DNA from: Stutzerimonas balearica DSM 6083
Lineage (GTDB): Bacteria; Pseudomonadota; Gammaproteobacteria; Pseudomonadales; Pseudomonadaceae
Direction: 5' to 3'
Assembly (NCBI RefSeq): GCF_000818015.1
Contig: NZ_CP007511.1
Location: 3,757,501 to 3,821,500, forward strand
DNA length: 64,000 bases
The notes beneath the pieces were generated by a model. It did no database searches, was not told the DNA's origin, and saw only the letters and a program-made list of their open reading frames with translations. The translations under genes were made by a program, and so were the position numbers. Position 1 is the first letter of the stretch. Each line of letters opens with the position of its first letter. Shown in pieces: positions 51,716-62,525 of this stretch.

Positions 51716-54448
51716 CTACCAACTCAGCCCGCTTTCCCGGTCATAGCGCATCTCGACCAACCGGCCGCGCGCATCCAAAACCTTGGCTATCAACGCCCCG
51801 CCCTCCGCAGCCAGCGGCAAGACGAATGCCGGCTCCTCGAGCAACCTGTAGCCCTTTCGCAGACGCTCCACCGCGCCACCGAAGCGCTGCTGCCAATCCG
51901 GAGCCAGCGCACGCGCCTGCTCCGCCCGGACGTTTACGGCCGAGCGCTCCCAGCAGTACAACCCGGAGTCGCACAGCGGCTGCAACTCTCCGTCGCGCCA
52001 GAGGGCGAGATAAAGCGTCTGGGTTTCATCGCCAAGCCGGGTTGGCACTTGATTGTCCTCATACCAGCGCGCACTGCTGTCGATGCAGTACCCCATGTCC
52101 AGCTTCAAGGCGTTGAAGTGCGCCTGGCTTTGCATCGCCATGCCTTCGCCAATCTGATCCCGACTGGACTTTTGCAGCGCCTCGGGCACGGACTGTTCAT
52201 CCACGCCATACACCGCCTCGACCAACTCCCGCACAGCACCGGCCTGCCCCGCTTCGCCCGGCGTGACGAGGTGGCCGGCCGCCAACAACGCTCGTGCGCC
52301 GAGCCATAGCTTTCCGGCGTCCGGATAGACGAAGCAGCCCTTGGGAAACATCGAGGCGTACCAATCGGCCTTCGGTTCATCGACGGGTTCAGGTGTCAGC
52401 AGATACAGCATCGGCGCGGCACGTTGCTCGACACCGTCGGCTGCCGGATCGCCATTAGCCTGCCGTGCGTGCCGCTGCAAACGCCCGGCACGTTGAATCA
52501 CGAGATCAATGGGGGCGAGATCGGACACCATCAGATCGACGTCGAAATCGAGACTCTGCTCAAGCACTTGGGTGCCGACCAGCACTCTGCCTTTGCGCTG
52601 CGCAGCCGACGAGTGCTTGCCGAAACGGGCCAGCACGGCATTTTCGATATCCAGGCGATCGCCCATCGCGTAGCGGCTGTGGAACAGCATCACGTCCGAA
52701 GCCTGCATCCGTTCGGTCAGCAGGGCGTGCGCACGGCGCGCATCGCTCACGGTGTTGCGAATCCAGGCAATGCAGCGGCCCGCCCGCGCTTGCTCAGCGA
52801 TGAGAGCCAGTACCGATTCCTCGTCATGCAATGCACTGACCTGAACTTTCCGACGCACCTGGGGCCGCGTTGCGCAGGCGTAGCTGTGCAACTTCTGGCC
52901 GGCCTGCACGGCCAATGGATAACGCGCGTCGCCCAGATCTTCTCCATCGCCGCATCCCAGCCCTGAACGATAGGCTTGCAACAACTGGTTCCGAACATCG
53001 AGCGGCAGCGTCGCCGAGAGCAGGATCACGCTGCCACACTGACGGGCATGAGCAATCAACAGATTTTTTAGTAGCGACAACATGTACGGGTCGTAGGCGT
53101 GCACCTCGTCGACCAGCAAGACCTTGCCCGCCAGGCCCAGGAGCCGCAGCGATTGGTGCCGAGCGGGCAAGACGGCCAGCAGCGCCTGATCGAGCGTGCC
53201 GACACCCACATCGGCCAGCAAAGCCTTCTTGCGGTTGTCGGCAAGCCATGCATTGCATTGCGCGCTGGCCGTTCCTTCATCTGACTTATAGCGGCCGTCG
53301 TCCGGTTGGTCGGAAGCATGCAACACGCTTTGCCGATAGCCTTCGACCAGTTGCCGGGCCCCATGGGACAGAACGAGCGATGGAAGCGCGCCTGGAGCAT
53401 AAAGGCGCCGGTAGATACTGCCGACCCGCTGGTACATCTGGTTGGCGGTGGCCATGCTCGGCAGCGCGAAATACAGGCCGTGCGCCAAACCGTTCTGCAT
53501 GAGGCGCTGACTGAGGATCAGTGCAGCCTCGGTCTTTCCCGCGCCCGTCACGTCTTCCAACAGGAACAGCTGAGGCCCGCCTTCTAGCTCGACCGTAGCG
53601 GCGTACTGCTGCAATGGGGTCGGATCGGTGAGGTAATCGAACAGTTGCTGCGGATGGGGCCAGTGGCGAATCGCGTGCCACTCCAGCCCAGCGGAGGTTA
53701 CAGCCTCCCGCGCCTGTTGCTGGGCATGCAGCCAGTAGTCAGTCAGGACCGTCGGGTCGCTTCGGTAGGGGAAGTGCACCTGATTGGAGCCCAACCAATC
53801 CGCGAGGACCGCCAAGCCTGCCAGCCGCCAGGCGTGCCGCTTCAACACCACCAGTTGTTTACGTTCGGGGGGCGGGATTTCTCTCGGGCACAGCCAGCTC
53901 GCGAGCTCGTCAACGAAGGCGTGTGCAGCGCGCCGGTCCGAGCGCAGAAAGTGTTCGCTCGCGTCGAACGCGATCAGGCCACCTGACTCATGCTCCTGCG
54001 GAGGCTTGCCGTGATGACCGACCACTGCACGTAGCCAAACACCCCAGAACTCATGAGAGGCATCTGGCAAGAACGCAGTCTCTGATTCGCTCGCAAAATC
54101 CTCGCACCAGAGCATCCAGCCCAAGGTGTCGTGTCGCTTCGTATAGGGCTTGTCACGGTCTGCCGGAACTAAATCGGGGGAAAGGTCGGTAACTAGCCCT
54201 TGGAAGGATCGGGCGAACTTACCCAGGTCATGCAGTGCCAGGAACAGCACGAACAGCGATTCGACCTGGCTCAGCGGCCAGCCCAGCTCACGAGCCAAAG
54301 GCTGCAGGGAAAAATGCGGCAGCTTAATCAGAGTCTGGCCGCAGGCCGCCACATCAAGGGAATGAAAAGGCAAAAGGTGAAAGCGCTCGCCACTCTCACC
54401 CTGCGCGGATGCCTTTCCCCAATAAGCAAAGAAAGATGGGACCGTCAC
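51716..54448 (-). CDS. cas3: CRISPR-associated helicase-nuclease Cas3
   Basis: Effector nuclease of 910 residues recruited by Cascade. The N-terminal HD nuclease shows H29 and the HD pair at 73-74 (ALHDLGKFARS). The superfamily 2 helicase has Walker A VTGAGKTEAAL (about 297), DEVHAYDPY, SATLP and the QRAGRLQRH motif. It starts at GTG 54448 after AGGGAG. It is separated from the cas8e operon by 115 bp and probably has its own promoter in the gap before array 2. Confidence 0.97.
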   Translation of the reverse strand: MTVPSFFAYWGKASAQGESGERFHLLPFHSLDVAACGQTLIKLPHFSLQPLARELGWPLSQVESLFVLFLALHDLGKFARSFQGLVTDLSPDLVPADRDKPYTKRHDTLGWMLWCEDFASESETAFLPDASHEFWGVWLRAVVGHHGKPPQEHESGGLIAFDASEHFLRSDRRAAHAFVDELASWLCPREIPPPERKQLVVLKRHAWRLAGLAVLADWLGSNQVHFPYRSDPTVLTDYWLHAQQQAREAVTSAGLEWHAIRHWPHPQQLFDYLTDPTPLQQYAATVELEGGPQLFLLEDVTGAGKTEAALILSQRLMQNGLAHGLYFALPSMATANQMYQRVGSIYRRLYAPGALPSLVLSHGARQLVEGYRQSVLHASDQPDDGRYKSDEGTASAQCNAWLADNRKKALLADVGVGTLDQALLAVLPARHQSLRLLGLAGKVLLVDEVHAYDPYMLSLLKNLLIAHARQCGSVILLSATLPLDVRNQLLQAYRSGLGCGDGEDLGDARYPLAVQAGQKLHSYACATRPQVRRKVQVSALHDEESVLALIAEQARAGRCIAWIRNTVSDARRAHALLTERMQASDVMLFHSRYAMGDRLDIENAVLARFGKHSSAAQRKGRVLVGTQVLEQSLDFDVDLMVSDLAPIDLVIQRAGRLQRHARQANGDPAADGVEQRAAPMLYLLTPEPVDEPKADWYASMFPKGCFVYPDAGKLWLGARALLAAGHLVTPGEAGQAGAVRELVEAVYGVDEQSVPEALQKSSRDQIGEGMAMQSQAHFNALKLDMGYCIDSSARWYEDNQVPTRLGDETQTLYLALWRDGELQPLCDSGLYCWERSAVNVRAEQARALAPDWQQRFGGAVERLRKGYRLLEEPAFVLPLAAEGGALIAKVLDARGRLVEMRYDRESGLSW

Positions 54449-54612
54449 TTTCTATCTCCCTGAAAGCGTGTCTCACCGTTTGCTGGCAAGACCTAAGGTA
54501 GCCATTTGATATCGCAGCCTAGCGGCTTGCCGCGCCATGGCGGAATACTGGACGTGCGAACAGGTAAAGTTTTCATGTATGCCAAGGAAACTCGTGACTA
54601 TAGGCCCGTCAG

Positions 54613-54946
54613 CGGTTCATCCCCGCGCCTGCGGGGAACACTTCACGCCAGAGCGGAGGCGAGCATTCCAAGCCGGTTCATCCCCGCGCCTGCGGGGAAC
54701 ACTCCAGGTGGGGGAGGTTGGTCTCGATCCAGGCCGGTTCATCCCCGCGCCTGCGGGGAACACCCGAAGGCCCTGGTGCTGCATGACGTGCTGAACGGTT
54801 CATCCCCGCGCCTGCGGGGAACACTGCCAAAGCTTGGAAGTCCAAAACAGGTACCGCGGTTCATCCCCGCGCCTGCGGGGAACACGCATTGGCATGACGA
54901 ATATGACTGCTACGTCGCGGTTCATCCCCGCGCCTGCGGGGAACAC
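54613..54946 (-). CRISPR. CRISPR array 2, type I-E, 6 repeats
   Basis: Six identical 29-bp repeats at 54613, 54674, 54735, 54796, 54857 and 54918 with five 32-nt spacers. In crRNA sense the repeat reads GTGTTCCCC where array 1 has GCGTTCCCC, one base different in every copy; the remainder including the ATGAACCG handle is the same. No copy is degenerate. The leader lies at the right end. Confidence 0.98.
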
Positions 54947-55015
54947 TCCAATCGTAAGCGTCTGATGGGCAATGGAAAATCCCTATCGCCGCAATCTACC
55001 GCGCCTGCCGGTCGG
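54947..55015 (-). promoter_or_regulatory. Leader of CRISPR array 2
   Basis: On the minus strand CGGTAGATT (54993-55001) lies 47-55 bp from the repeat, exactly as in array 1. GATTTTC (54975-54981) and CTTACGATTGG by the repeat are also shared in place. Only 69 bp separate the array from the stop of the acyl-CoA dehydrogenase gene. Confidence 0.78.
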
Positions 55016-56659
55016 TCAGTCCGGGCTGGAGCGGTCGAGGATTGGCGGCAGTGCGATGCCGCGCGGCAGGGTGCCGTAGGCACGGCGGCTGGTGGCCAGG
55101 CGGCTGGCGATGAAGGCGTCGCTCACGGCGCTGTTGCCGGCTTCGAGCAGTAGCTTGGCCTGCAGCGCGATGGCCATGTCTTCGGTGAGCTGGCGGGCGC
55201 GGTATTGGATGTCGTCGGTGTCGTGCAGGTCGCGCTTGAGGCGGGCGATATGCGCCGCCAGATCGCGGTCGCCCTGGCCGTCACCGAGCTCGGCGAAGAA
55301 GACGTCGAGCACACCGGCCTCCTTCGACAGTGCGCGCAGCACGTCCAGGCATTGCACGTTACCCGAGCCCTCCCAGATGGAGTTGACCGGCGCCTCGCGG
55401 TAGAGGCGCGGCAGGATGGTTTCCTCGACGTAGCCGGCACCACCCAGGCACTCGCTGGCCTCGGCGATCATTTCCGGGGCGCGTTTGCAGATCCAGTACT
55501 TGCCCACCGCGGTGACCAGGCGGGCGAACTTGTCCTGGGCCTCGTCGGCCCGGTTGTCCAGTGCGTGCCCCATGCGCAGGGTCAGCGCCAGCGCCGCTTC
55601 ACTCTCCAGCGCCAGGTCGGCGAGCACGTTCTGCATCAGCGGCTGGTCGAGCAATGCGCGGCCGCCGACCAGCCGATGCCGGCAATGGTGCAACGCCTGG
55701 GTCAGCGCCTGGCGCATGAGGGAGCTGGAGCCGATCATGCAGTCGAAACGGGTCGAGGCGACCATCTCGATGATGGTCGGCACGCCGCGGCCCTCGTCGC
55801 CGACCATCCAGGCCAGCGCGCCGCGAAACTCCACTTCGCTGGAGGCGTTGGCCCAGTTGCCGAGCTTGTTCTTCAGGCGCTGGATCTGGAACGCATTGCG
55901 CGTGCCGTCCGGGCGATGGCGCGGCAGCAGGAAGCAGGACAGGCCCTTGTCGGTCTGCGCCAGGGTCAGGAAGGCGTCGCACATCGGCGCCGAGCAGAAC
56001 CACTTGTGGCCGACCAGCTCGTAGGCCTGCCCCGGTCCACCGGCACCGAGCGGCAAGGCGCGGGTGGTGTTGGCGCGCACGTCGGTGCCGCCTTGCTTCT
56101 CGGTCATCGCCATGCCGATGGTGACACCGGCCTTGTCCTCCATCGGCACGTTGCGCGGGTCATATTCGGTGGCAAGGATCTTCGGCAGCCAGCGCTCGGC
56201 AAGGTCTGGCTGCAGGCGCAGCGCCGGCACGCTGGCGTAGGTCATGGTCAGAGGGCAGCTGGTACCGGCCTCGGCCTGATTGTGCAGGTACATCAGGCCG
56301 GCGCGCGCGACCTGCGCACCGGGCTGGGGGTTGGCCCAGGGCAGCGAGGGGATGCCGTGCTCGACGGCGCAGCGCATCAGCTCGTGGTAGGCCGGGTGGA
56401 AGTCGACCTGGTCGATGCGATGGCCGTAGCGGTCATGACTGCGCAGCACCGGTTTGTTCTCGTTGGCGAGAAAGCTGGCGCCCATCAGCGGTCCACCGGC
56501 GAGCGCGCCGTAGGCGTCCAGCCGCTGCTCGGCCCAGCCGCCGCCGAAGCGCGCGATCCACTGTTGCAACGGCACGTCGAGGCGGTAGAGGTTGGCCCCG
56601 TCCAGTGGCGGCACCTGGTTGGTGACCTCGTGGGTATCGGCGCAGGCGTTGTGCAACAT
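55016..56659 (-). CDS. Acyl-CoA dehydrogenase family protein (AidB-like)
   Basis: FAD-dependent protein of 547 residues of the AidB/isovaleryl-CoA-dehydrogenase-like branch. Visible motifs are GMAMTEKQGGTDVRANTT (FAD-binding), KWFCSAPMCDAFL, FQIQRLKNKLGNWANASSEV and ECLGGAGYVEE. E. coli AidB relatives are linked to alkylation stress, but the metabolic substrate here is unknown. Confidence 0.9.
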   Translation of the reverse strand: MLHNACADTHEVTNQVPPLDGANLYRLDVPLQQWIARFGGGWAEQRLDAYGALAGGPLMGASFLANENKPVLRSHDRYGHRIDQVDFHPAYHELMRCAVEHGIPSLPWANPQPGAQVARAGLMYLHNQAEAGTSCPLTMTYASVPALRLQPDLAERWLPKILATEYDPRNVPMEDKAGVTIGMAMTEKQGGTDVRANTTRALPLGAGGPGQAYELVGHKWFCSAPMCDAFLTLAQTDKGLSCFLLPRHRPDGTRNAFQIQRLKNKLGNWANASSEVEFRGALAWMVGDEGRGVPTIIEMVASTRFDCMIGSSSLMRQALTQALHHCRHRLVGGRALLDQPLMQNVLADLALESEAALALTLRMGHALDNRADEAQDKFARLVTAVGKYWICKRAPEMIAEASECLGGAGYVEETILPRLYREAPVNSIWEGSGNVQCLDVLRALSKEAGVLDVFFAELGDGQGDRDLAAHIARLKRDLHDTDDIQYRARQLTEDMAIALQAKLLLEAGNSAVSDAFIASRLATSRRAYGTLPRGIALPPILDRSSPD

Positions 56660-56780
56660 GGCGGGCTCCTCTCGATCGACCGGGGCGATCAGATGAGTGA
56701 AGCACGATCACCGAGAGGGCTGAAGCGAGGTTTCGGCCAAAGCGCCCGGCGATCCCCCGCTGGCGGATGCGCCTCGCGTC

Positions 56781-58769
56781 TCAGGCGACCCGCTCGTTGC
56801 AGCGCTCGGCACCGCAGGCCACGGCGCTATGCGGCAGGCTCAGGCTGAGGGCGAAGCAACTGCCGGCGCCCGGGCTCGAGCGATGTTCGAGCTGCCCGCC
56901 CAGCACCCTGGCCAGCAGGCTGCTGATCGCCAGGCCGATACCCAGGCCGCCATGGCGTCGGGTCAGCGAGCCGTCGAGCTGGCGGAAATGCTCGTAGACC
57001 AGCCCGTCGCCCTCCGCCGCGGCGAAACCGATCCCGCTGTCGATCACCTCCAGACGCACCGACAACGCCTCGCCCTGCTCGGCCAGACAGACCAGGCGCA
57101 GGGTCACACCGCCGTGGTCGGTGAACTTGATGGCGTTGTCCAGCAGGCGGGTCAGGCATTGCCGGATGCGCTCTTCGTCACCGACGAGCGTCTCGTCCAG
57201 GCGCGCATCGCATTCGACTCGCAGGATCAGCCCCTTGGCCTGGGCCAAGCCCTCGAATCGCTGGCGCAGCCCGTCGCCGAGCGCACGCAGGGAGAACACC
57301 ATCGGCCGTGGCGATACCCGGTTGGCGCGCAGCTCGCAGAGCAGCAGCAGGTCGTCGATCATGCCCAGCATGGTGGCGGCCGAGCCTTCGGCAATGCCCT
57401 GGAACTGCTCGCGCTCCTCGGCGCTATCGGCTTCGGGCAGCAGCTGCAGGGCCCCGGTCACGCCCATCATCGGCGTGCGCAGCTCATGGCTGACGGTCGA
57501 GAGGAACTCGTCCTTGAGGCGGTTGCTTTCGGCCAGCTGGCGGTTGAGCGAGGCCAGCTCGGCGCCGGTCGCCTCGAGGATCGCCGTGCGCTCATCGCGC
57601 AGCGTATTGATACGGTCGGCCAGGGCGAGGGAAAGCAGCGCCACTTCGATCGCCGAGCCGATCTGGCTGGCGTACATGGTGAAGAAGCTGTGCGGCAGGT
57701 AGCCCAGCACCATCAGGGTGTTGATCTGCCCGCCGACGAGCAGCGCACTCCAGGCGATGACGAAATAGCGTGCCATGCGCATGCCGCGGACCCAGGCGGC
57801 GATGCCCGCGGCGAATACCACGAGCGTGAACAGCAGGGCCAGCAATGTCGCCGCACGCAGCGACAGGCTGTAGTCGACCCACACCGCCAGCGCCATGACC
57901 ACCGCCGCCATGGCCATCATCAGGATCAGCAGGCGATCGATCCACGGGCTGTGCCGATCGGTCTGCAGGAAGCTGCGGGTGAACTGGCAGCCGAACAAGC
58001 CCGCGGCGCCGATCAGCAGGGGTGTGGCGAGGTTCGCCCAGTGCGGGTTGTCGGGCCAGAAGTACTGTACGCCGGCGCCGTTGACTGACACCTGATAGAG
58101 ACCAAAGGCAGCGATGTAGGCGATGTAATAGAGGTAGCTGATGTCGCGGATGCTGAGGTAGACGAACAGGTTGTACACCAGCATCACCAGCAGCACGCCG
58201 TAGATCAGCCCGAGCACATAGATCCGGCCTGGCTGCTGTTCGAGATAGGCGTTTTCGGTCCAGAGGGTCAGCGGCACCTGCACCGATCCCTGGCTTTGCA
58301 CGCGCAGGTAGACGCGCTGCGGCTGCGCCGGCTGCAGATCGAGTGCGAACAGGTAGTCGGCCTGGCGGAACTGCCGACTGTCGAACGGGTGGGTGTCGCC
58401 GGTTCGCCAGGCCAGGCGATAGCCGCCCTCGGCCGCCGGGACGAAGAGCTGGATGTCATCCAGCGGCGGATAGGCCAGTTCCAGCAGCCAGCGCCGCGCG
58501 CTGTCGGCCACCTCGGGACGGTAGGTCAGGTCCAGCCGCAGCCAGAAGGCCGAGCGCGAGTAGCCGGCATTGAGCACCGGCCGCTCGTTGGCCGTGAACC
58601 GTTCGTCAGGCAGGGCGCTCACCTCGGTGATGTCGGCCTTTCCGCTGGGGTCCTCGAACACCTGCAGATGGTGGCCGAGCGGCAGACGACCGACATGCTC
58701 GTCGAATTCGACCGCCACGGCGGGCGTCGACAGCAAGCCGAGCAGGAAGATGAACAACAGACGTCCCAT
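56781..58769 (-). CDS. Hybrid-free sensor histidine kinase with 7TMR-DISM input
   Basis: Inner-membrane kinase of 662 residues. A signal peptide (1-20) is followed by a periplasmic 7TMR-DISMED2-like domain (about 30-165), seven helices (about 180-385) and a coiled segment. HisKA has the phosphoacceptor H in STVSHELRTPMMGV, and the HATPase domain has N-box LLDNAIKFTDHGG and G-boxes DSGIGF and HGGLGIGLA. No receiver domain and no neighbouring response regulator are visible, so the partner is elsewhere. Confidence 0.92.
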   Translation of the reverse strand: MGRLLFIFLLGLLSTPAVAVEFDEHVGRLPLGHHLQVFEDPSGKADITEVSALPDERFTANERPVLNAGYSRSAFWLRLDLTYRPEVADSARRWLLELAYPPLDDIQLFVPAAEGGYRLAWRTGDTHPFDSRQFRQADYLFALDLQPAQPQRVYLRVQSQGSVQVPLTLWTENAYLEQQPGRIYVLGLIYGVLLVMLVYNLFVYLSIRDISYLYYIAYIAAFGLYQVSVNGAGVQYFWPDNPHWANLATPLLIGAAGLFGCQFTRSFLQTDRHSPWIDRLLILMMAMAAVVMALAVWVDYSLSLRAATLLALLFTLVVFAAGIAAWVRGMRMARYFVIAWSALLVGGQINTLMVLGYLPHSFFTMYASQIGSAIEVALLSLALADRINTLRDERTAILEATGAELASLNRQLAESNRLKDEFLSTVSHELRTPMMGVTGALQLLPEADSAEEREQFQGIAEGSAATMLGMIDDLLLLCELRANRVSPRPMVFSLRALGDGLRQRFEGLAQAKGLILRVECDARLDETLVGDEERIRQCLTRLLDNAIKFTDHGGVTLRLVCLAEQGEALSVRLEVIDSGIGFAAAEGDGLVYEHFRQLDGSLTRRHGGLGIGLAISSLLARVLGGQLEHRSSPGAGSCFALSLSLPHSAVACGAERCNERVA

Positions 58770-59036
58770 GAGGCCTCTCGGCGGGCTGGTCGAACAACAG
58801 GGTGTGACATTAGCGCCGCAGTTATCAAAGTGGAATCACGAAAAACCCGTCGGGACGGACGGACGCTTTTCGCCACCAGGTAGGCTCAGACTACCGCCGC
58901 CGGTGTTGCGGCACATCGCCAGCCCGCGACCGGCCAGCGGGGTTTGATGATAAGCTCTCGCGCCATGTCAGTCCCCGCCCGCCAGCGCAGGCATGCTTTG
59001 CCGGTGCGGCGCGGCCCAGCGCAGGAAAACAGCCGC

Positions 59037-59831
59037 ATGACCACCCCCACGTCGCGCCCCGTCGTTCTCTGCCTGTCCGGCCATGACCCGGTCGGCGGCG
59101 CCGGCCTGCAGGCCGACATCGAGGCGCTGCTGGCGCAGCAGTGCCACGCTGCACCGGCGGTCACCGCGCTGACCGTGCAGGACACCGTCGACGTTTCCGA
59201 TTTTCGCGTACTGGATCGCGCCTGGGTGCTGGCCCAGGCCGAGGCGATCATCGCCGACCTGCCGGTCGCGGCGGTCAAGCTCGGCATGCTCGGTTCGGTG
59301 GAAATGGTCGAGACGGTGCTCGAGATCATGCGCCGCCTGCCTGGCGTGCCACTGGTCTGCGACCCGGTGCTGCGCGCCGGCGGCGGCGGCTCGCTGGGCA
59401 AGGACGAAGTCGGCTATGCCCTGCGCGAGCGGCTGTTCCCGGCGTCGACCATTGCCACACCAAACCTGCCCGAAGCGCGCATCCTCGCCGAGCTGCCCGA
59501 GGGCACGGCAGACGAATGCGCCGAGCGGCTGTTGCCGCACATCGAGCACCTGCTGATCACTGGCGGCCATGGCGACGAGCATGAAGTGCACAACCGGCTC
59601 TACAGTCGTGATGGCAGCCGTCACGACTTCACCTGCGCGCGCCTGCCGGGCAGCTATCACGGCTCCGGCTGCACACTGGCCAGCGCCCTGGCCGGCCGCC
59701 TGGCGCTCGGCCAGGACGTCGCCGGAGCCGTGCGCAGCGCGCTCGACTACACCTGGCGCACGCTGCGCGATGCCGAAGCGCCGGGACGTGGGCAGTACAT
59801 CCCGCGGCGCCTGCCGCTGGATCTGGAGTGA
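59037..59831 (+). CDS. thiD: Hydroxymethylpyrimidine/phosphomethylpyrimidine kinase
   Basis: Thiamine pathway kinase of 264 residues that phosphorylates HMP and HMP-P. The [18 protein letters not shown] start and C-terminal [16 protein letters not shown] anion-hole/catalytic region are typical. The ATG at 59037 gives the family N-terminus. It lies 11 bp before thiE and 267 bp from the divergent kinase gene. Confidence 0.94.
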   Translation: MTTPTSRPVVLCLSGHDPVGGAGLQADIEALLAQQCHAAPAVTALTVQDTVDVSDFRVLDRAWVLAQAEAIIADLPVAAVKLGMLGSVEMVETVLEIMRRLPGVPLVCDPVLRAGGGGSLGKDEVGYALRERLFPASTIATPNLPEARILAELPEGTADECAERLLPHIEHLLITGGHGDEHEVHNRLYSRDGSRHDFTCARLPGSYHGSGCTLASALAGRLALGQDVAGAVRSALDYTWRTLRDAEAPGRGQYIPRRLPLDLE

Positions 59832-59842
59832 GGCAGCCCGTA

Positions 59843-60475
59843 ATGAAAACGCTTCGTGGCCTCTATGCCATCACCGACAGCCATCTGCTTGCCGACGGTC
59901 GCCTGCTGCCCTACGCCGAGGCGGCGCTGCGCGGCGGCGCACGGCTGCTGCAGTACCGCGACAAGTCGCCTGAAGAACAGCGCCGTTTGCGCGAGGCTCA
60001 GGCGCTGCAGGCGCTCTGCGAACGCTACGGCGCCGAGCTGATCATCAACGATGACGCCGAGCTTGCCGCACGCCTGGGCGTCGGCCTGCACCTGGGCCAG
60101 GACGACGGCTCGCTGTCGGCAGCACGAGCCCTGCTCGGCCGCCAGGCGGTCATCGGCGCGACCTGCCATGCGCGCCTGGAACTCGCCGAGCAGGCGGCCA
60201 GCGAAGGCGCCAGCTATGTCGCCTTCGGCCGCTTCTTCGACTCACGCACAAAGCCGGGTGCGCCTGGCGCCGATCTCGCCCTGCTCGAGCAGGCTCGCCG
60301 CCGGCTGCACCTGCCGATCGTCGCCATCGGCGGCGTCACCCTGGATAACGCCACATCCCTCATCGCTGCCGGCGCCAGCCTGGTGGCGGTCATCCATGCG
60401 CTGTTCGCCGCCGACTCGGCCGCCGAGGTCGAGCGCCGCGCGCGCGCGTTCAGCCAGTTGTTCGAACCCATCTGA
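59843..60475 (+). CDS. thiE: Thiamine-phosphate synthase
   Basis: TIM-barrel enzyme of 210 residues coupling HMP-PP with thiazole phosphate. Motifs are [33 protein letters not shown] and [12 protein letters not shown] chose the ATG at 59843 ([12 protein letters not shown]); a GTG at 59828 overlapping thiD is possible but gives an unusual extension. Confidence 0.94.
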   Translation: MKTLRGLYAITDSHLLADGRLLPYAEAALRGGARLLQYRDKSPEEQRRLREAQALQALCERYGAELIINDDAELAARLGVGLHLGQDDGSLSAARALLGRQAVIGATCHARLELAEQAASEGASYVAFGRFFDSRTKPGAPGADLALLEQARRRLHLPIVAIGGVTLDNATSLIAAGASLVAVIHALFAADSAAEVERRARAFSQLFEPI

Positions 60476-60521
60476 CCATCCGCGGCGGTCGTCACCGCCG
60501 CTGTTTTCCGCGAGGCCCCGC

Positions 60522-61805
60522 ATGTCCCGTTCCGAAGCGCTTTTCAACCAGGCCCAGACCCACATCCCCGGCGGCGTGAACTCGCCGGTTCGTGCTTTCC
60601 GCAGCGTTGGCGGCACGCCGCTGTTCCTCAAGCATGCCGAGGGCGCCTATGTCATCGACGAGGACGACAAGCGCTATGTGGATTACGTCGGTTCCTGGGG
60701 GCCGGCGATCCTCGGTCACAGCCACCCACAGGTCCTCGATGCCGTACGCCGGCAACTTGACCACGGCCTGTCCTATGGCGCGCCGACTGCGATGGAAACG
60801 GCGATGGCCGAGCGCGTTTGCGCGCTGGTGCCGTCGATGGAGATGGTGCGCATGGTCAGCTCCGGCACCGAGGCGACCATGAGCGCCATCCGCCTGGCCC
60901 GTGGCTACACCGGGCGCGACGCGATCATCAAGTTCGAAGGCTGCTACCACGGCCACTCCGACAGCCTGCTGGTCAAGGCTGGCTCCGGTGCCCTGACCCA
61001 GGGCGTGCCGAGCTCGGCCGGCGTGCCGGCGGACTTCGCCAAGCACACCCTGACCCTGGCCTACAACGATCTGGCCGAAGTCCAGGCCACGCTCGAGGAG
61101 AAGGGCGAGCAGGTCGCCTGCATCATCGTCGAGCCCGTGGCTGGCAACATGAACTGCGTGCCGCCGGCGCCGGGCTTCCTCCAGGGCCTGCGCCGCCTGT
61201 GCGACGCGCATGGCGTGGTATTGATCTTCGACGAGGTGATGACCGGCTTTCGCGTCGCCCTCGGTGGTGCCCAGGCCTATTACGGCGTGACACCGGACCT
61301 GTCGACCTTCGGCAAGATCATCGGCGGCGGCATGCCGGTCGGCTGTTTTGGCGGCAAGCGCGCCATCATGGAAAAGATCGCCCCGCTCGGCCCGGTCTAC
61401 CAGGCCGGTACGCTGTCAGGCAATCCGCTGGCGATGGCCGCCGGCCTGACCACGCTGGAGCTGATCAGCCGCCCCGGCTTCCACGCCGAACTGAGTGACT
61501 ACACCACGCGCATGCTCGATGGCCTCAAGGCACGCGCCGACGCGGCGGGCGTCGCCTTTGTCACCACCCAGGTCGGTGGCATGTTCGGCCTCTATTTCAG
61601 CGAGGCGAGCGAGATCGTTACCTTCGCCGACGTCATGGCCAGTGATGTGGAGCGCTTCAAGCAGTTCTTCCACCTGATGCTCGAAGGTGGCGTCTATCTC
61701 GCCCCGAGCGCCTTCGAGGCGGGCTTCACCTCGATCGCGCATGGCGCGGCAGAGCTGGAAATCACCCTCGATGCCGCCGAGCGTGCGTTCGCCAAGCTGA
61801 AATGA
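60522..61805 (+). CDS. hemL: Glutamate-1-semialdehyde 2,1-aminomutase
   Basis: PLP enzyme of 427 residues forming 5-aminolevulinate in the C5 heme pathway. [20 protein letters not shown] is the family start, [11 protein letters not shown] binds PLP and the lysine lies in [14 protein letters not shown]. The ATG at 60522 avoids a long overlap with thiE. The TGA overlaps the next start (ATGA). Confidence 0.97.
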   Translation: MSRSEALFNQAQTHIPGGVNSPVRAFRSVGGTPLFLKHAEGAYVIDEDDKRYVDYVGSWGPAILGHSHPQVLDAVRRQLDHGLSYGAPTAMETAMAERVCALVPSMEMVRMVSSGTEATMSAIRLARGYTGRDAIIKFEGCYHGHSDSLLVKAGSGALTQGVPSSAGVPADFAKHTLTLAYNDLAEVQATLEEKGEQVACIIVEPVAGNMNCVPPAPGFLQGLRRLCDAHGVVLIFDEVMTGFRVALGGAQAYYGVTPDLSTFGKIIGGGMPVGCFGGKRAIMEKIAPLGPVYQAGTLSGNPLAMAAGLTTLELISRPGFHAELSDYTTRMLDGLKARADAAGVAFVTTQVGGMFGLYFSEASEIVTFADVMASDVERFKQFFHLMLEGGVYLAPSAFEAGFTSIAHGAAELEITLDAAERAFAKLK

Positions 61806-62413
61806 GCGCGTTGCCGCAGGTGCTCGCGGCCGCCGCCCTGGCGCTCACCGCTGGCGCCTCGACATTGGCGGTCGGCTGCCTGCGCCGTCAGGCGGGCGAG
61901 GCCGAGCGGCCGGCGCTGTTCTGCGCCCTGCTCGGCCTCGGGCTGGCAACCGCGCTCGGCGCCTGCCGCCTGGCCAGCAGCATCGGCATAGCCACCGGGG
62001 CGGTGCAGGTCTGGTTCGAGCAGGCCACGCTGCAGCTCGGCGTACCGCTGATTGCGCTGGCCTGCCTTGCCAGCGCACGCGGCTGGCATTGGAGCGGGCC
62101 GACCTGGGGCCGCCTGCTGCTGGGGCTGTGCGCGTTCTTCGAGCTGGCGCGCCAGTTCGGCGCCAGCGAACCATACGCACTTGGCCTGAGCCTGCTCAGC
62201 GCACTGCTGGTGACCTACGCCGGCCTCGTCCGCTGGCCGGATCGGCATGCGGCCCTGGCGGGCGCGCTGGGCGGGCTGCTTCTACTGGCGGCGGCGTGGG
62301 CCGGCCCGCACGGGGACGTCGCGGCGACTTTTGCGCTGGCGCTGGCGGCCCCACTGTTGGCACTGCTGCTACGCCGCCTCGGCCGGTCGGCGGAGCCGCT
62401 GGCAAATGGCTGA
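61802..62413 (+). CDS. Hypothetical multi-pass membrane protein
   Basis: A 203-residue, Ala/Leu-rich protein with about six predicted helices, translationally coupled to hemL through an ATGA overlap. No signature motif or charged functional cluster stands out; I do not recognise a family. Pseudomonas genomes commonly carry an uncharacterised membrane protein gene near hemL. Confidence 0.7.
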   Translation: MSALPQVLAAAALALTAGASTLAVGCLRRQAGEAERPALFCALLGLGLATALGACRLASSIGIATGAVQVWFEQATLQLGVPLIALACLASARGWHWSGPTWGRLLLGLCAFFELARQFGASEPYALGLSLLSALLVTYAGLVRWPDRHAALAGALGGLLLLAAAWAGPHGDVAATFALALAAPLLALLLRRLGRSAEPLANG

Positions 62414-62525
62414 ACGACTGCCCGAAAGGCTTTGTAAGCTGTCGGCAGCTTATCCATAATGTGACAGCCGACGCGTTTGCCCGGCAGTTCGTTAAAACGC
62501 CCTGATCCTCGAGGCGCTCCAATTG

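Noticed and set aside
54506..55153. Open frame over array 2 and the end of the dehydrogenase gene
   Set aside because: It consists of CRISPR repeat translation followed by antisense of a well-supported gene.
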